DNA of 64,000 nt from Semisulcospira habei. Its lineage: Eukaryota > Mollusca > Gastropoda > Semisulcospiridae. The notes beneath the pieces are model-generated. The model saw only the letters and a list, made by a program, of their open reading frames with translations. It ran no database searches and was not told the DNA's origin. Positions 10,821 to 21,503 of this stretch are shown here, one piece after another. The position numbers and the translations under genes are program-made. Each line of letters begins with the position of its first letter. The first letter of the stretch is position 1. The stretch is taken from the NCBI GenBank assembly GCA_036245525.1, contig BTPG01000002.1, positions 120,681,582 to 120,745,581 on the forward strand. The letters are read 5' to 3'.

Positions 10821-11042
10821 GTATGTAACTGAGGTTTAAATAATTGGTCTACATTACTATTTGCCCTGACAAAGTGACAGTACAGTCTACCGTGAGATGA
10901 CCTTTGTTGCCTATGCAGCATTAATTTCAGTAACAAATGAAATAGCCGACGCTATAATTTTTACAAACAACAGGATAGGTCAAAGGTAGGGGCAGAATAG
11001 CTTGGTGCTAGGTGTCTGGCTATTCAGGCACCATTCTTTAAC

Positions 11043-11078
11043 TATTATGGTTGATCTGTCTGCTGAACAGCAATGATG
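11043..11078. repeat. Left half of an inverted repeat split by DIRS copy A
   Basis: ACTATTATGGTTGATCTGTC, TGCTGAACAGCAATG here is matched in inverse orientation at about 25260-25300 (CAATGCTGTTCAGTAGGCAG, ATCAACCATGCTATTAGT). The two halves flank DIRS copy A. A therefore seems to have landed inside a palindromic repeat already present in the intron. Confidence 0.6.
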
Positions 11079-11198
11079 TCTTCAGAGAATATCTCCCAAT
11101 ATTTATAATTTTGTCAAATGTACGTCTCACTCTCAATATCAATGAACTGTTGTTTACAACAGATCATTGAGCCATAATCATAATGACAAAATTATATT

Positions 11199-11405
11199 GT
11201 TTCTTCAAAAACATTACCGATGCCATTACTTAAGTGGAACAACCTATAGCTAGCGTAATTTTAGCCCAAAAACTTATGATGTGTACCATCAGAGCCAGGG
11301 GAGGCCACCCAGGGTACCATGGTCTAGTGCCCGAGTAGCCTCCCTTCCCCCGCTGACAGGTGAGCGACAGCTCATCCAATCCCACCAGTTCTTTCCTTTA
11401 GCTTA
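11199..11405 (+). repeat. Left inverted terminal repeat of DIRS A
   Basis: About 200 bp from the terminus through CCAGTTCTTTC, matched in reverse complement at about 25016-25242. Shared blocks include GATGTGTACCATCAGAGCCA, GGGTACCATGGTCTAGTGCC and GAGCGACAGCTCATCCAATC, with small differences. Confidence 0.9.
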
Positions 11406-11866
11406 CAGTGTGCAGACGTGTCTGCTTAGCCCTCTGCTTCTACCTTGGCTGTGTATGGTCGGCTTGGTAGCGTCTCCTTTCTACCTAGCCTGTGTAGCCT
11501 TGGGACTTCTGCTTGTGTGCCTTCGTTGAAGACGATAGAGACTTCGCTTCATTTTCGTCTCTGCGCTGTGACTTAGCAGTGACGGATTAGACTTGTGTGA
11601 GCGAGACAACCGGTTCGGGCGTGGTGCCAGCGCGCCACTGGGGGCTCTGCCCTAGACCGGTTTGAACTGTTGCGGTTGTGAGTGGCCTCTTGGACTTCGT
11701 CTCGCTTCTCGGCTGTTCTTCTACTGCGGCCTCTTCGGTCGAGTTAGCCGTTGGCCTGCCGGTTTCCCGTTGCAGAACATCCGTCCCTGCTCGGCTGGCT
11801 TCCCGTGGCTGGGCGCCGCTGCTTTCTCCTTCGACCTCAGGTGTTTTCCTTCCCTGCCCCTGTGAC

Positions 11867-14207
11867 ATGGCCAGGTAAGGTCTTGAGTTTTGCTAGCGCC
11901 CGCGCCTTTGGCGACGTGCGTCGCTGTTTGCCTTCTTGCTTGTTGTTTTCGACACAAATTAGTAAGAGTTGGGACGGGTTGATGACGAAGTATGGAGTGT
12001 CGGTGCGCGGTTCGTTCGTGGCCTGCCGCTTCGACCAGTTGCCTTGTAGTATCTTTTTCTGTTGCAGTGCTCACGTCACCTGTACCAGATGTGGCGACTT
12101 CCAGTGGCCGTCGGACAAGCATGCAGTTTGCCTCCTCTGCTCGGGTTGTTCCTCGAGCCGCACCTGTGATGTCTGCGCTCTCTGGGTGGAGGAACAGTGG
12201 GCTCAGCTGTGGAGTTTTTATCAGCGTGACAACACTAGACCGCCGCCCTCCAGCACCCGCACGCATGCTCCGGCCAAGAAAGACCCAACACGCACCTACG
12301 TCGCCGTTGGGGGACGGCAGTCAAAGGCTCCCCCCTTGCGCACCCACTCTCTCGAGTCTGGTCCGCAGCGAGTCTGCTCGCCCCGCTCTTTGGATAACAA
12401 ACAAGCCCCAACTCTCGACGTTGGGGGACGCCTTTCTCCCCCCTTGCGCACCAGCTCGCTCGAGCTAGGTCCGCAGCGAGCTAGCTCGCCCCGCCTTGCG
12501 GACCCCAAGCCTCACAAGACCACCCACGCTGTTGGACACCGTGCTTCACCATTGCCGGACCCTCTTCTTCGTCCTTCGACATTGGATGTTCATCCCCGTG
12601 ATCTCGGCCGTCGGGATTCTGCCCCTAGGAAGGACCGGTCGCGTCGCAGCCCCCCTCCGCGCCCTCCGTCTCGGACTGCGTCCTCTCGGCCTCGGACCCG
12701 GAGCCCTTCGTCTTCGTCTCGGTCTTCTCACTACGAGCGTTCGTCGCGCCCGTCTTCGCCTGTGGCTTCGGTTTCCCGGCCTGCTCCTCTGTCTCGTCGT
12801 CCGTCTCCTCGCCCTGGGGAGGTGCCTTCGTCCGTGCGGCGCTCTTCCCGTTGGGACATTTCCTCGTTCGTCCGGCCGGTTTCGCGCTCCCGGCCGCCCT
12901 CTCCCCCCCTCCCTTCCCGGCTTCCCTCCTCCCGCCGGCCCCGTTCCCGCTCCCCTTCCTGTCGTCGTCATCGCTTCCGTTGCTCCGCTTCGCACGGACG
13001 TTCCACTCGTCGGTCTCACCGCTCCCGTTCGCGCCATCGCAGCCGCTCTCCTCGGTCTCGCTCCTCCTCCTGGCGGCGCTCGTCTCCTCGCCCCCTTGTG
13101 CGGCGACCTTCTGCTTCGCCCGTCGATGTTCTCAGCATCGCCTTGGAGGACTCTGGCTCCTTCTTGGACCGCTCGGCTTCGTCGCGTACGCGCTCACCGT
13201 CAGCTCCTTTGTCACCTTCCCTACGGACGACCAGGACGGAGACTCTCACTTCGCTGGACGTGGCCGCGCGTCTGATTGCCTCGTGTCTTCCTCCGGACGC
13301 CTGTCCCCCGTCGCCACCTCCCAAGAGGAAGATCTCGGCGTTGGTGGACATGGATCGCCCCTCCAAGAAGTTTAAGTCCCTTCCTCAGCCGCCGGGGTTT
13401 CTTGGCCTTTGTGACGCCTTCTCCGCGCTCCTTCTGCAGGGTTCAGGATCAGACGCTCCCTTCTTCTTCTCCGACGTTCGCTGGCCGGCGGACTTGGATA
13501 TCGCCTTTCAGCACTCCTGGTATGCCGGACACTCTCAGGCCTTCGCTGCTTCTTTGCCCGCGGTGGATCCGGCCGCCCAACTGCAAGCTGGTGGACTGCG
13601 TGCATCCCGCCGTTGCATCTCGCCCGGACTGGAACGGACGGTGATTCTCTTACGCAACGCCCTCTCCTGTGCGGGTTTCCTCGACCTGACCATGCAAGCG
13701 AATGTCAGATTGCTGGAACGGGATGGACACCTCTCGGCTTCGCCTCTCGTAGGGGACCTCCTCGCCTTGGCTATGGCTGCGAACCGGGCTGCGTATCACG
13801 CATCAGTCAACACTATGGCCGCTGCCGCGAACTGCGATTTACTCCGCCGGGATGCTGTGCTTGCCGTCTGCCCCGACATCCCTCAGGACCTGCGGAGACA
13901 GCTGCGTCAAGCTCCGCTCGGGGATCCTCTTCTCTTCGGTCCTACCTGGCAGTTGGTGAAGGATGCTAATAAGGACCTTTGGCCTTCCCGCGCCACCTCC
14001 ACCCGCTTTCAAGCAGCCCGCAAGGCCCTGGGTCGCGCCCTGCGGTCCTCCAGACCCGCCCAGGCCCAGCGCCCACAACGTCGCCGCCTCCCTCTGCGTC
14101 GCCCCGCCCGCCGCGCTGGTCCCCCCCCCCACCCCCCCCCCGACCCAGCCTCCGCCCCTGCCTGGCCCAAGCCCGCCCTCTGCCCTCCGCGGGGTCGGGC
14201 CCGGTGA
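11867..14207 (+). CDS. DIRS A gag-like protein
   Basis: The proposed start is the ATG at 11867 in a short first exon (ATGGCCAG), spliced to 12068. From there the frame is open to 14207. A Cys/His-rich segment near the N-terminus reads HVTCTRCGDFQWPSDKHAVC and continues with more Cys pairs, probably zinc binding. A long Arg/Ser/Pro-rich region follows. The C-terminal conserved part starts near KKFKSLPQPPGF and includes a GxxFFFSDVRWPADLDIAF-like block and NTMAAAANCDLLRRDA. By position and composition this is the nucleocapsid/gag analogue of a DIRS element. It is the only gag in the window without a frame lesion. The splice is inferred from sequence only. Confidence 0.7.
11875..12067 (+). other. 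Predicted intron at the gag start of DIRS A
   Basis: The donor CAG|GTAAGG follows ATGGCCAG, and the acceptor TTTTTCTGTTGCAG precedes the Cys-rich coding start. Removing it gives an ATG-initiated gag frame that otherwise lacks a nearby start. Copies B and C have a GTAAGG donor and the same CTGTTGCAG acceptor at the corresponding places. No transcript evidence is available. Confidence 0.6.
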
Positions 14208-14218
14208 CTATCACCCTC

Positions 14219-14221
<3 letters not shown>

Positions 14222-14258
<37 letters not shown>
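14222..14258 (+). repeat. C(37) tract at the gag/RT junction of DIRS A
   Basis: A 37-nt C run lies 15 nt after the gag stop and encodes a polyproline leader of the RT frame. Copies B and C have only short C runs here, so it is an expansion specific to A. Its true length may be uncertain in the assembly. Confidence 0.9.
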
Positions 14259-14259
<1 letters not shown>

Positions 14260-15220
14260 CCGACCGCTCCCGGGTCCCCAGTCGGCGGGAGGCTGGCCCT
14301 GTACAGCGACGTGTGGCGGTCACTGTTTCCCGACGACCCGTGGATCCTCTCCACCGTCTCCGAGGGCCTCCTGCTCTCCTTTCGGACCCCTCCGCCTCTG
14401 CGCCGCATCCCCGTCTGGATGGCCACCCCTTCTGATGGCTCCAAGGCTGCGGCACTTCGCGAGGAGATCTCCGCTCTGCTGCGGAAGAACGCCACGGAGG
14501 TAGTGGAGCGTCACGACTCACCCGCCTTTTACAGTCGCCTCTTTCTCGTCCCCAAACCCGGCAACAGGTGGCATCCCATCATCGACCTCTCAGCGCTGAA
14601 CGCGTTCATCACGGCTCCGCGCTTCCGCATGGAAACCGCCAGAGCTCTGCGCGCCGCGGTTCGGCCCATGGACTTTGCTGTCAGCCTGGATCTCGCGGAC
14701 GCTTACCTGCATGTTCCAGTACACCCGGCGTCCAGACGCTATCTGCGCTTCGCTTTCGACGGCGTCGTTTATCAGTTCCGCGCCCTGCCTTTCGGTCTCA
14801 ACCTCAGCCCATGGGTGTTCACCCGGATCATGGATGGCGTCGTCGCCAAGGCCAGGCGGACTTCGTCGAGCCCTTCCTCATAGCTGCCAACCCTCCCGAT
14901 TTTATCGGGAATTTCCCGATTTTTTTTTCAATTCCCGATTCTCCGGTTTTTTGTACATTTCTCCCGATTTTCATATTTTCAAGCTTTGTTTTAAAATTCG
15001 AGGCATTTTGGCGTACCGCGCGGGGTCAAGCGCCTGTAGTTGAGAGCCTACCGCTATACTGTACCGCTAAGCTTTCGGGGACCCACAGCCAGTCTTGATT
15101 ACGCATGCGCGGCAAATTCCGTCCATTCTGTTTGTTCCGGTTCCTTCGAATTTGCCCTCGAGCACATGCTCAACGATCTTAACAACTGGTCACAGAGTAT
15201 TTTCGATTTTCAACAAAATC

Positions 15221-15411
15221 ATGCCTCCTAAGAAGCAGAAGTGTTTGGTGAAGTTCCATCCAGACTACAAGCGTTCCTTTCCTTACATCGACGAATCGAG
15301 AAGGGGGAACACTTTGCCTTTTGTAAAATGTGCCGGGCAGACATAAACATCGGTCACGGCGGCCAAAAAGACATCAGTCTGCACGAAAAACGTAAGAAAC
15401 ACCAAGTATAA
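15221..15411 (+). pseudogene. BED-type zinc-finger protein, frameshifted
   Basis: ATG at 15221 begins MPPKKQKCLVKFHPDYKRSF. After a run of five G near 15301-15306 the zinc-binding part continues in another frame as FCKMCRADINIGHGG, then SLHEKRKKH, ending at 15411. Cys-x2-Cys with a downstream His-x5-His is the BED pattern found at the N-terminus of many hAT transposases. A one-base change in the G run explains the break. There is no downstream catalytic domain, so the element would be non-autonomous. Confidence 0.6.
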
Positions 15412-15555
15412 GTATAAGTAGCGAAGTATAATGAAGAAAAAATAAAGACTGTCTGGCGGTCAGACTGAATGATGAATTGAATAAACGAAGAAATACATGA
15501 AAAAGTAAGAGCATCTTGTGAAATAATTATGAAAGTGTGGAACACAAACCGAAAG

Positions 15556-15576
15556 AGACGAGAGAGAGAGAGAGAG
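15556..15576 (+). repeat. (GA)n tract
   Basis: Short GA repeat inside the BED transposon. Confidence 0.8.
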
Positions 15577-15669
15577 GACTTGCTGTTGAAGGCAAAATCA
15601 GCAACATCTCAGTCCCTGAAGGCTGCTGCAAACCCTTGCCCACCATCAAAAGAGTAGATAAACTTTGAA

Positions 15670-16035
15670 TTTTGTTTCAAAGAGAGGCCTCCAAACTGCC
15701 TTCAAAATGCTGATTTTCGTTTCCATTGTCCTTGATTTAGTTTGTTCAGCTATGATTTTTTGTGCTGATGTGAATGTAAATAAACTTCAAACTGTAGGAT
15801 ACAAACTGGTCATTATTTTGATTTTTGCTTCAAGGAGAGGCCTCCAAACTGCCTTCAAAATGCTGATTTTTCGTTTCCATTGATTTATTTTGTTCAGCCA
15901 TGATTTTTTTTTTTTTTTGTGCTGATGTGAATGTAAATAACTTCAAACTAAAGGATACAAACTGGTTATTATTTTGAATTTTGCTTCAAGGAGAGGCCTC
16001 CAAACTGCCATCAAAATGCTGATTTTCGTTTACGA
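15670..16035 (+). repeat. Three tandem units of about 160 bp
   Basis: Each unit contains GAGAGGCCTCCAAACTGCC, TCAAAATGCTGATTTT and GTGCTGATGTGAATGTAAAT. Units start near 15680, 15832 and 15985; the last is partial. They belong to the surrounding BED transposon. Confidence 0.85.
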
Positions 16036-17432
16036 GCGGGGGGCGTAGCCCCCCTGCACCCCCCAGCGGGCGCTGCCCCTGCACCCTGCCGGAGCCTAGG
16101 CGGCCCCTGGACCCCGGCCAGTCAGGATTTTTATTTCTCCAAAGTTGGCAGCTATGCTTCCTTGAACTACCTCGACGATCTGCTCCTACGCAACCAGTCG
16201 GCTTCCGCCCTGGAGACGGATCGAGACGCCTTGCGGGCCCTCCTCAACAGCCTCGGCTTCATCGTCAACCTAGGCAAGTCGGATCTCGTCCCATCCCGCC
16301 GGTTTGTCCACCTTGGCATGGAGTTCCTCACGGACCTCAATCTAGTGCGACTACCGGAACCACGGATCCAGAAGCTGGCGGACCTGGCCCTTGCAGTTTC
16401 CCAGGAGGAGACGGTCTCCGCCAGAGTTTGGTTGCAACTTTTAGGCCTGATGAGCGCGGCTGCGGATCTCCTCCCCCTTGGCCGGCTCTACTCGCGCCCG
16501 CTCCAACTCCACCTGCTTCTTCACTGGCGTCCTTCGACTGCCGACATCGAGGCCCCCGTTCCGGTGCTTCCCATGCTCGTTCCTCACCTGCGCCGCTGGG
16601 CAGACCCTGTCTGGCTCGCGACCGGAGTCCCGCTCCTTACCCCACCCCCGCAGTTGTCCCTGTGCGTCGACGCCAGCCGTTCCGGCTGGGGCGCTCACCT
16701 TCTGCCGACGTTTGCCACGGCCTCCAGCCCCTGGCCACAGGACTTCGCGGTCAAGCACATCAACTGGCTGGAGCTTCAGGCAGTGTGGCAAGCCCTCCTC
16801 GCATGGGAAACGATGGTCGGTCAGCAGGAGCTCCTCGTCCTTTCCGACAACTCCACGGTGGTGGCCTACATCCAGAAGCAGGGCGGGACCCGCTCCCCAT
16901 CCCTCTGCATTCTCCTTTACCGTCTTCTCCGTTGGTGCGAGGATCGCGGCATTTCCCTCCGAGCGAGACACATTCCCGGACACCTGAACGTCCTCGCGGA
17001 CTCCCTCTCGAGGAGCGGTCAGCTTCTACACACCGAGTGGACGCTTCGCCCGGACATCTTTCGGATGATCTGCTCAGAGTGGGAGACCCCCCTTATCGAC
17101 CTCTTCGCGACAAGGTGGAACCGCCAGCTCCCGCTGTTTGTCTCGCCTGTTCTGGATCCTCTGGACTGGGCGGTCGACGCACTCTCCATCCCCTGGGACG
17201 GTCTTTGTGCGTATGCTTACCCCCCCTCAGTCCTAGTACCCAAGGTCCTGCTCAAGCTGAAAGGATGCAACACGATCCTCTTGCTAGTGGCGCCGTTCTG
17301 TTGGACCAAGTCTTGGACCACCGACCTCCTGAACCTCGCCACGGGACCCCCTCTGCGGCTTCCCACCCCTCGCACGATGCTCAATCAGCCACGGCAGCCG
17401 CTCTTCCATCCGTGCCCCGAACGACTGCTACT

Positions 17433-18482
17433 TCACGCTTGGAGATTGTGCGGCAAGCCCTCGCCACTAGAGGTTTCTCGCATGAGACAGTGGCAGCTAT
17501 CGCTTCAGGCCGCAGACCCTCGACCCTCCGAGTCTACGAGGGAAAGTGGAGAGTGCTAGGGGCCTGGTGCGCCCTCCATCATCTCTCCCCTACTGATCTG
17601 ACTTCCCCCCAATTGGCTGAGTTCTTCCTCTGGCTCTTCGCCGAACAGCACTTGGCGCCGATCACCATCAGGGGCTACCTTGCTATAATCGCCGACACTT
17701 ACCGGCACCTGGGCCGAGCGGATCCGGGCAAGTCTAAAGACCTCGCTGACCTCATGGGCCACTTCGGTATTCAGCGACCGACCCTCCGCTCCCTGATCCC
17801 ACGTTGGGACCTTCCCTGGGTACTCACCTGGCTGAACACTGAGCGTTTTGAGCCGCTTCCCCTGGCAAGCCTGGCCGACCTCACGCGGAAGACCTGCTTT
17901 CTTCTCGCCTTAGCTACAGCCTCCAGAGTGAGTGAGCTGCACGCGCTCTCCGTGCTCCCCTCCTGCCTGCAATTCAGGACGGATGGATCCGTGCAGCTGC
18001 TGACGGACCCGGCCTTCTTGGCCAAGAACCAGTCTCCGTTGACAGCCCCCCAGGTGATCACCATTCAACCGCTGAAGCCGGTTGATCCGAGCAAGGAAGT
18101 CAGACAACAGGACCCGGTGAGAGCCTTACGAGTGTACCTGCGCCGAACCAAGCCGCTCCGCCGGGGACGCACCCGCCTTTTTCTTCCTCTGTCCCCAGGT
18201 AGACAAGATATCTCAGCCCAGACGATCTCTTCCTGGCTAAGATGGGTGATACGTTCTGCCTATCAGGACCTCTGCCCGGACGCTGCCAAGCGACTACGCA
18301 TCCGGGCCCACGAGGTCAGAGCCATGGCTGCAAGCCTCGCCTTCGACCGCAACTGCGCTGTTCGAGACATCGTGGCGGCCGTTGGCTGGCGGACCGAGTC
18401 TACCTTCACCCGTTTCTACCTACGTAAACTGGCTGGCCAGCGAGACAACCTGGCCCTGGTGGGGGACATTACGGCGGCGTGA
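17433..18482 (+). CDS. DIRS A tyrosine recombinase
   Basis: About 349 residues from SRLEIVRQALATRGF to the stop. The first half, with RRPSTLRVYEGKWRVLGAWC and FFLWLF, is the core-binding part. The catalytic half has Arg in ATASRVSELHAL, the His-x-x-Arg box in IRAHEVRAMA, and Trp plus nucleophile Tyr in VGWRTESTFTRFYLRKL. These match the R...HxxR...W/H...Y pattern of tyrosine recombinases that insert DIRS circular DNA. The frame is intact. It overlaps the end of RT/RNase H in a different frame, and the open frame continues upstream for about 1 kb without an obvious ATG, so the true N-terminus and mode of expression are unknown. Confidence 0.9.
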   Translation, partial: SRLEIVRQALATRGFSHETVAAIASGRRPSTLRVYEGKWRVLGAWCALHHLSPTDLTSPQLAEFFLWLFAEQHLAPITIRGYLAIIADTYRHLGRADPGKSKDLADLMGHFGIQRPTLRSLIPRWDLPWVLTWLNTERFEPLPLASLADLTRKTCFLLALATASRVSELHALSVLPSCLQFRTDGSVQLLTDPAFLAKNQSPLTAPQVITIQPLKPVDPSKEVRQQDPVRALRVYLRRTKPLRRGRTRLFLPLSPGRQDISAQTISSWLRWVIRSAYQDLCPDAAKRLRIRAHEVRAMAASLAFDRNCAVRDIVAAVGWRTESTFTRFYLRKLAGQRDNLALVGDITAA

Positions 18483-18627
18483 CACTCCCTCCCGGCACCC
18501 TCGGTGCCGTAGGTAAACCTTTAGCTAAAATTATCGGGAGCGAGCTCCGAGGAGGACAGGTCTGGCTAGCTCGGTTGGCTACTGGGTTACGCTGCACCCT
18601 CCTCCTCTTCACCATTCTCCACTTAAG

Positions 18628-18684
18628 TAATGTCATCGGTAATGTTTTTGAAGAAACAAATTAATTTTTCTCTAAAATGTATTT
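18628..18684 (+). repeat. Left part of the internal complementary region of DIRS A
   Basis: AATGTCATCGGTAATGTTTT, TGAAGAAACAAATTAATTTT, TCTCTAAAATG is the reverse complement of A's right end joined to its left end. The region is interrupted at its T-run by DIRS B and resumes at about 24941 (TTTCGAAAAATACTTACCGA). Confidence 0.8.
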
Positions 18685-18890
18685 TGTTTCCTCAAAAACA
18701 TTACTGATGACATGACTTTATGGAAATGTCTACTACTAGCTCAATTTTAGCCTACTTACCCGTTGTGTGCCCACACAACCCGGGAGGCACTCGGGGACCC
18801 CCCCCTAGAGGGGCCGAGAGTTGTCTCCCGTTTCCCGCCTTACCGGCTCCGGTCACGAGACCGGCCAGTTTTTGCTACTTCGCTCGTACA
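18685..18890 (+). repeat. Left inverted terminal repeat of DIRS B
   Basis: The repeat begins TGTTTCCTCAAAAACATTAC and includes GTTGTGTGCCCACACAACCC and GGTCACGAGACCGGCCAGTT. Its reverse complement lies at 24718-24940. Confidence 0.9.
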
Positions 18891-19093
18891 GAGAAGACGT
18901 GTCTGGCCTTGCTCTCGCGCCGCTTCGACCGGTCCTTCTCTTGCATACGCTCGTTGCCTCTTCGTGTGCTCTGCGCCTCCTAGCGTTGACCTGCCTTCTT
19001 GTTCCCTGCCTCTGCTGGCGTCGTTCTGCTGCTCTCCTCTAGGCTGTGGAGGTGTATGACTACCCTTCCCCCTGTTCCTGTTTCGTCTCGGAG

Positions 19094-19478
19094 GTAAGGT
19101 AGTGGTAGTTTCCCACAGCCGGCCCTCGGGCCGAGAGCCGGCTACCGTTGGGCTTTCCTTTCGGCTTTGCTACTACGTGGGCGCCAGTTGTTGAGCTTAC
19201 GCTTCGGCGCCTTGCACGACCTTTTTTACGAGTCTCCTCGAGGGACGTCGCCTTTGGTATTTCACTGTTACGAGAAGACGTTGCCTTGTAGGCTAGGGTT
19301 TCTGTTCTCGTAGGGCCTTCGGGCACTCACACTCCGTTCGTCTACCTTAAAGGCCCTTTAGCTCTCGGAGACTGTAGCCACTATTTACGCGCCGCTGGTC
19401 ATGGCGCTTGGAGTACCTTGGTGTGGGGCTAGGCTCCCTTGTCCGCCTTTGCGACCTTGTGCTCTTTGTCTGTTGCAG
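19094..19478 (+). other. Predicted leader intron of DIRS B
   Basis: Donor CGGAG|GTAAGG, acceptor TCTGTTGCAG, 7 nt before the gag ATG at 19486. It corresponds to the intron predicted in A, although the donor-side exon differs. Confidence 0.5.
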
Positions 19479-19485
19479 GAACCAA

Positions 19486-21503
19486 ATGCTTACCTGCGCT
19501 CAATGCGGCGACTTCAAGTGGCCGACGGACGACCATGCGGTCTGCCTCCCCTGCTCGGGCTGCTCCTCGGACCATCTCTGCGATGTCTGTGCGACCTGGC
19601 CGGAGATCCGTTGGTCTGACCTCTGGAGTTTTTACCGGCGAGAGCGACCTCCGTCTGCTATCTCTCGTCCCACTCCTGTTGACGTCGCCCCTGTGGTAAC
19701 GACCGCTCTTCCTCGCCTCGGCCTCTCGGAACGGATTGATCGTCGGGACCCTGCGTTGTTCGCTGACCAGAGGACTGCCACTGCTGCCACGCCCGCTGAC
19801 CCTTCCGGAGGGTCTGTTTGCCGGCAGAGCGCCCGCCTCACTGAGCCCGGCCTGCAGCATTTCGCCACGAGCCGTCCCACGTTGACTGGCCTTGCTCCTT
19901 TCTCTCTCCACAATAAGCCCGCTGATCCTTCCGGAGGATCTGTACACCGGCATAGAGCCCTTCTCACTGAGTCCGCCAGGAGAGACGTCAGCTGCAACCT
20001 ACGCGACACAGTCGCGCCCCCGACTTTTCCCGTTCCACCGTCAGTGCTAGACACTCGCGCTCGCCCTGCGAGCGCCGCCGGAAGGATCATTCCCCCCGCC
20101 GGGAGCTTCGCCGCTCCCCCCGCCACTCATCGCGCGCTCGGTCGCGCTCGCCTTCGCGCCGCTCGATGCGTTCGCCGCGTCACCGCCATCGTCGACCATC
20201 TTCCCGTGATCGGCACTCCTCTTCGGTTGGCCGACGTCCTTCACCCAGACGTCGTTCCCGCGCTCCGGACAGGACCCCTCCTCGCTCCTTCCCGCATTCG
20301 CCTCGGCGTTCCCCGCCACCGTCGTCGCTGCCGGCTCGTTCCCGGGCTTCCCGTGAGGTTCGAGATGCGCCCCCGCCCAAGCTTCGACCTTCCTTGGTGC
20401 CTCACCCGCCTTCTCGCCACCCCCTGGACGAAGAAGCCCTCAGCTTGCTGCCCGAAGACTCCGTCTCAGCCCTGTTGGAGGAGGATGCTCGCTCCATTTC
20501 GCCCGCCGACGTCGGTGATGATGTCCCCTCGACCCTTCCGTCGTCGTCCTGGGCGGAGACCCTCCTAGCCTTGGATGAAGCCGCCAGGATCATCGCGGCC
20601 ACTCTGCCAGCGGACTAATGCCCAGCCTCTCCCCCCCTGAAGAGGAAGGTCTCGGCCTTTGTGGACGCCGAGCGTCAGGTGAAGAGGTTCAAGTCGCTTC
20701 CCCAGCCGCCGGGATTTAAGGAGCTGCGAGATGTCTTCTCAGCGCACCTGCAACTTCCTGCGTCTCGAGAGCCGGTGTTCTTCTCCGATCGTCGCTGGCC
20801 GTCTGGCCTGGACATCGCCTTCCGTCGGGATTGGTATGCCGGTCATTCCCAGGCTTTCTCCATCCCTCTTCCTGCGATCGACCCCCCGGCCGTGACGCAA
20901 GCGGGTGGCTCCGCCCTCCTTCGCCGTTCCCTCCCTCGTGGCCTGGATATGACTGCGTCTCTGGTGCGGAACACCTTAGCCTGCGCTGGGTTCCTGGAGC
21001 TGCTCACTCAAGCCCAGGTTCGTCGTGTGGAAGACGCTTGGCACCCTTCTATCACGCCTCTCCTTGGGGATTTACTCGTCTTAGCGGAAGTCGCCAACCG
21101 AGCCGCCTACCACTCGTCCGTTAACGCTATGGCCGCCTCCGCCAACTGTGACCTGATGCGTCGAGACGCCCTTCTGCTTGCCTGCCGAGGGATACCTCCT
21201 GACCTGCGTGCGCAGCTTCGTCGTGCTCCGCTGGGTGGCCCCCTGCTTTTCGGCGACACCTGGTCCTCCGTTCGAGCCTCCAACCCTGACCGCTGGCCTG
21301 TGAGTGCTCCTCCTCCCCGCCGCTTTCCGCCCTCCCGCCAGGCTAGGGGTCGCGCCTCGCGGTCGGTTAGACCCTCTGCTGCTTCAGCCCCTGCTTCGGC
21401 CCCTGAGCAGGTCCCCTCCTTTGGCCATCCTAGACCCTCCAGGGCCCGTGCCCCCGCCTGGCCCCGTCCCGCCCGGCGACCGGGTCGCGGGCGGGCTGCC
21501 TGA
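19486..21503 (+). pseudogene. DIRS B gag-like gene, broken
   Basis: The ATG at 19486 begins MLTCAQCGDFKWPTDDHAVC, the Cys/His-rich segment, followed by Arg/Ser/Pro-rich sequence. Near 19977 a missing C (relative to copy C) shifts the frame. In the restored frame an in-frame TAA occurs at 20616-20618, where A has a sense codon. The C-terminal conserved part (KRFKSLPQPPGFKELRDVF through NAMAASANCDLMRRDA) is open from there to 21503. At least two lesions inactivate it. Confidence 0.85.

Larger units (their letters stand above)
14879..16156 (+). mobile_element. BED-finger DNA transposon in DIRS A
   Basis: The TIRs are CATAGCTGCCAAC (left) and GTTGGCAGCTATG (right). A 6-bp repeat, CTTCCT, flanks them (14873-14878, 16157-16162). 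The element sits in the RT gene of DIRS A. It encodes a short BED-type zinc-finger protein, contains three tandem repeats of about 160 bp, and carries a GC-rich hairpin (GGGGGCGTAGCCCCC) near its right end. The architecture resembles the element at 61783-62899. No transposase core is present. hAT affiliation is inferred from the BED finger, although the duplication is 6 bp rather than 8. Confidence 0.75.
14208..17559 (+). pseudogene. DIRS A reverse transcriptase/RNase H, split by an insertion
   Basis: The first part (to 14878) has a poly-Pro leader and RT motifs SLDLADAYLHVPV and FRALPFGLNLSPWVFT. The second (from about 16157) resumes with the catalytic box NYLDDLLLRNQ. RNase H follows: LCVDASRSGWGAHL, INWLELQAVWQAL, VLSDNSTVVAYIQKQGG and HIPGHLNVLADSLSR carry the D-E-D-D residues. 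The frame is the same on both sides, so the only lesion is the transposon inserted just before the YLDD box, which introduces an immediate TAG. The 3' end overlaps the recombinase frame by over 120 nt. No ATG was found at the start, so translation may rely on readthrough or frameshifting after gag. Confidence 0.9.

Noticed and set aside
12546..13037. Arg-rich minus-strand frames over DIRS gag
   Set aside because: GC-rich shadows of the gag frame. They are not conserved between copies A, B and C.
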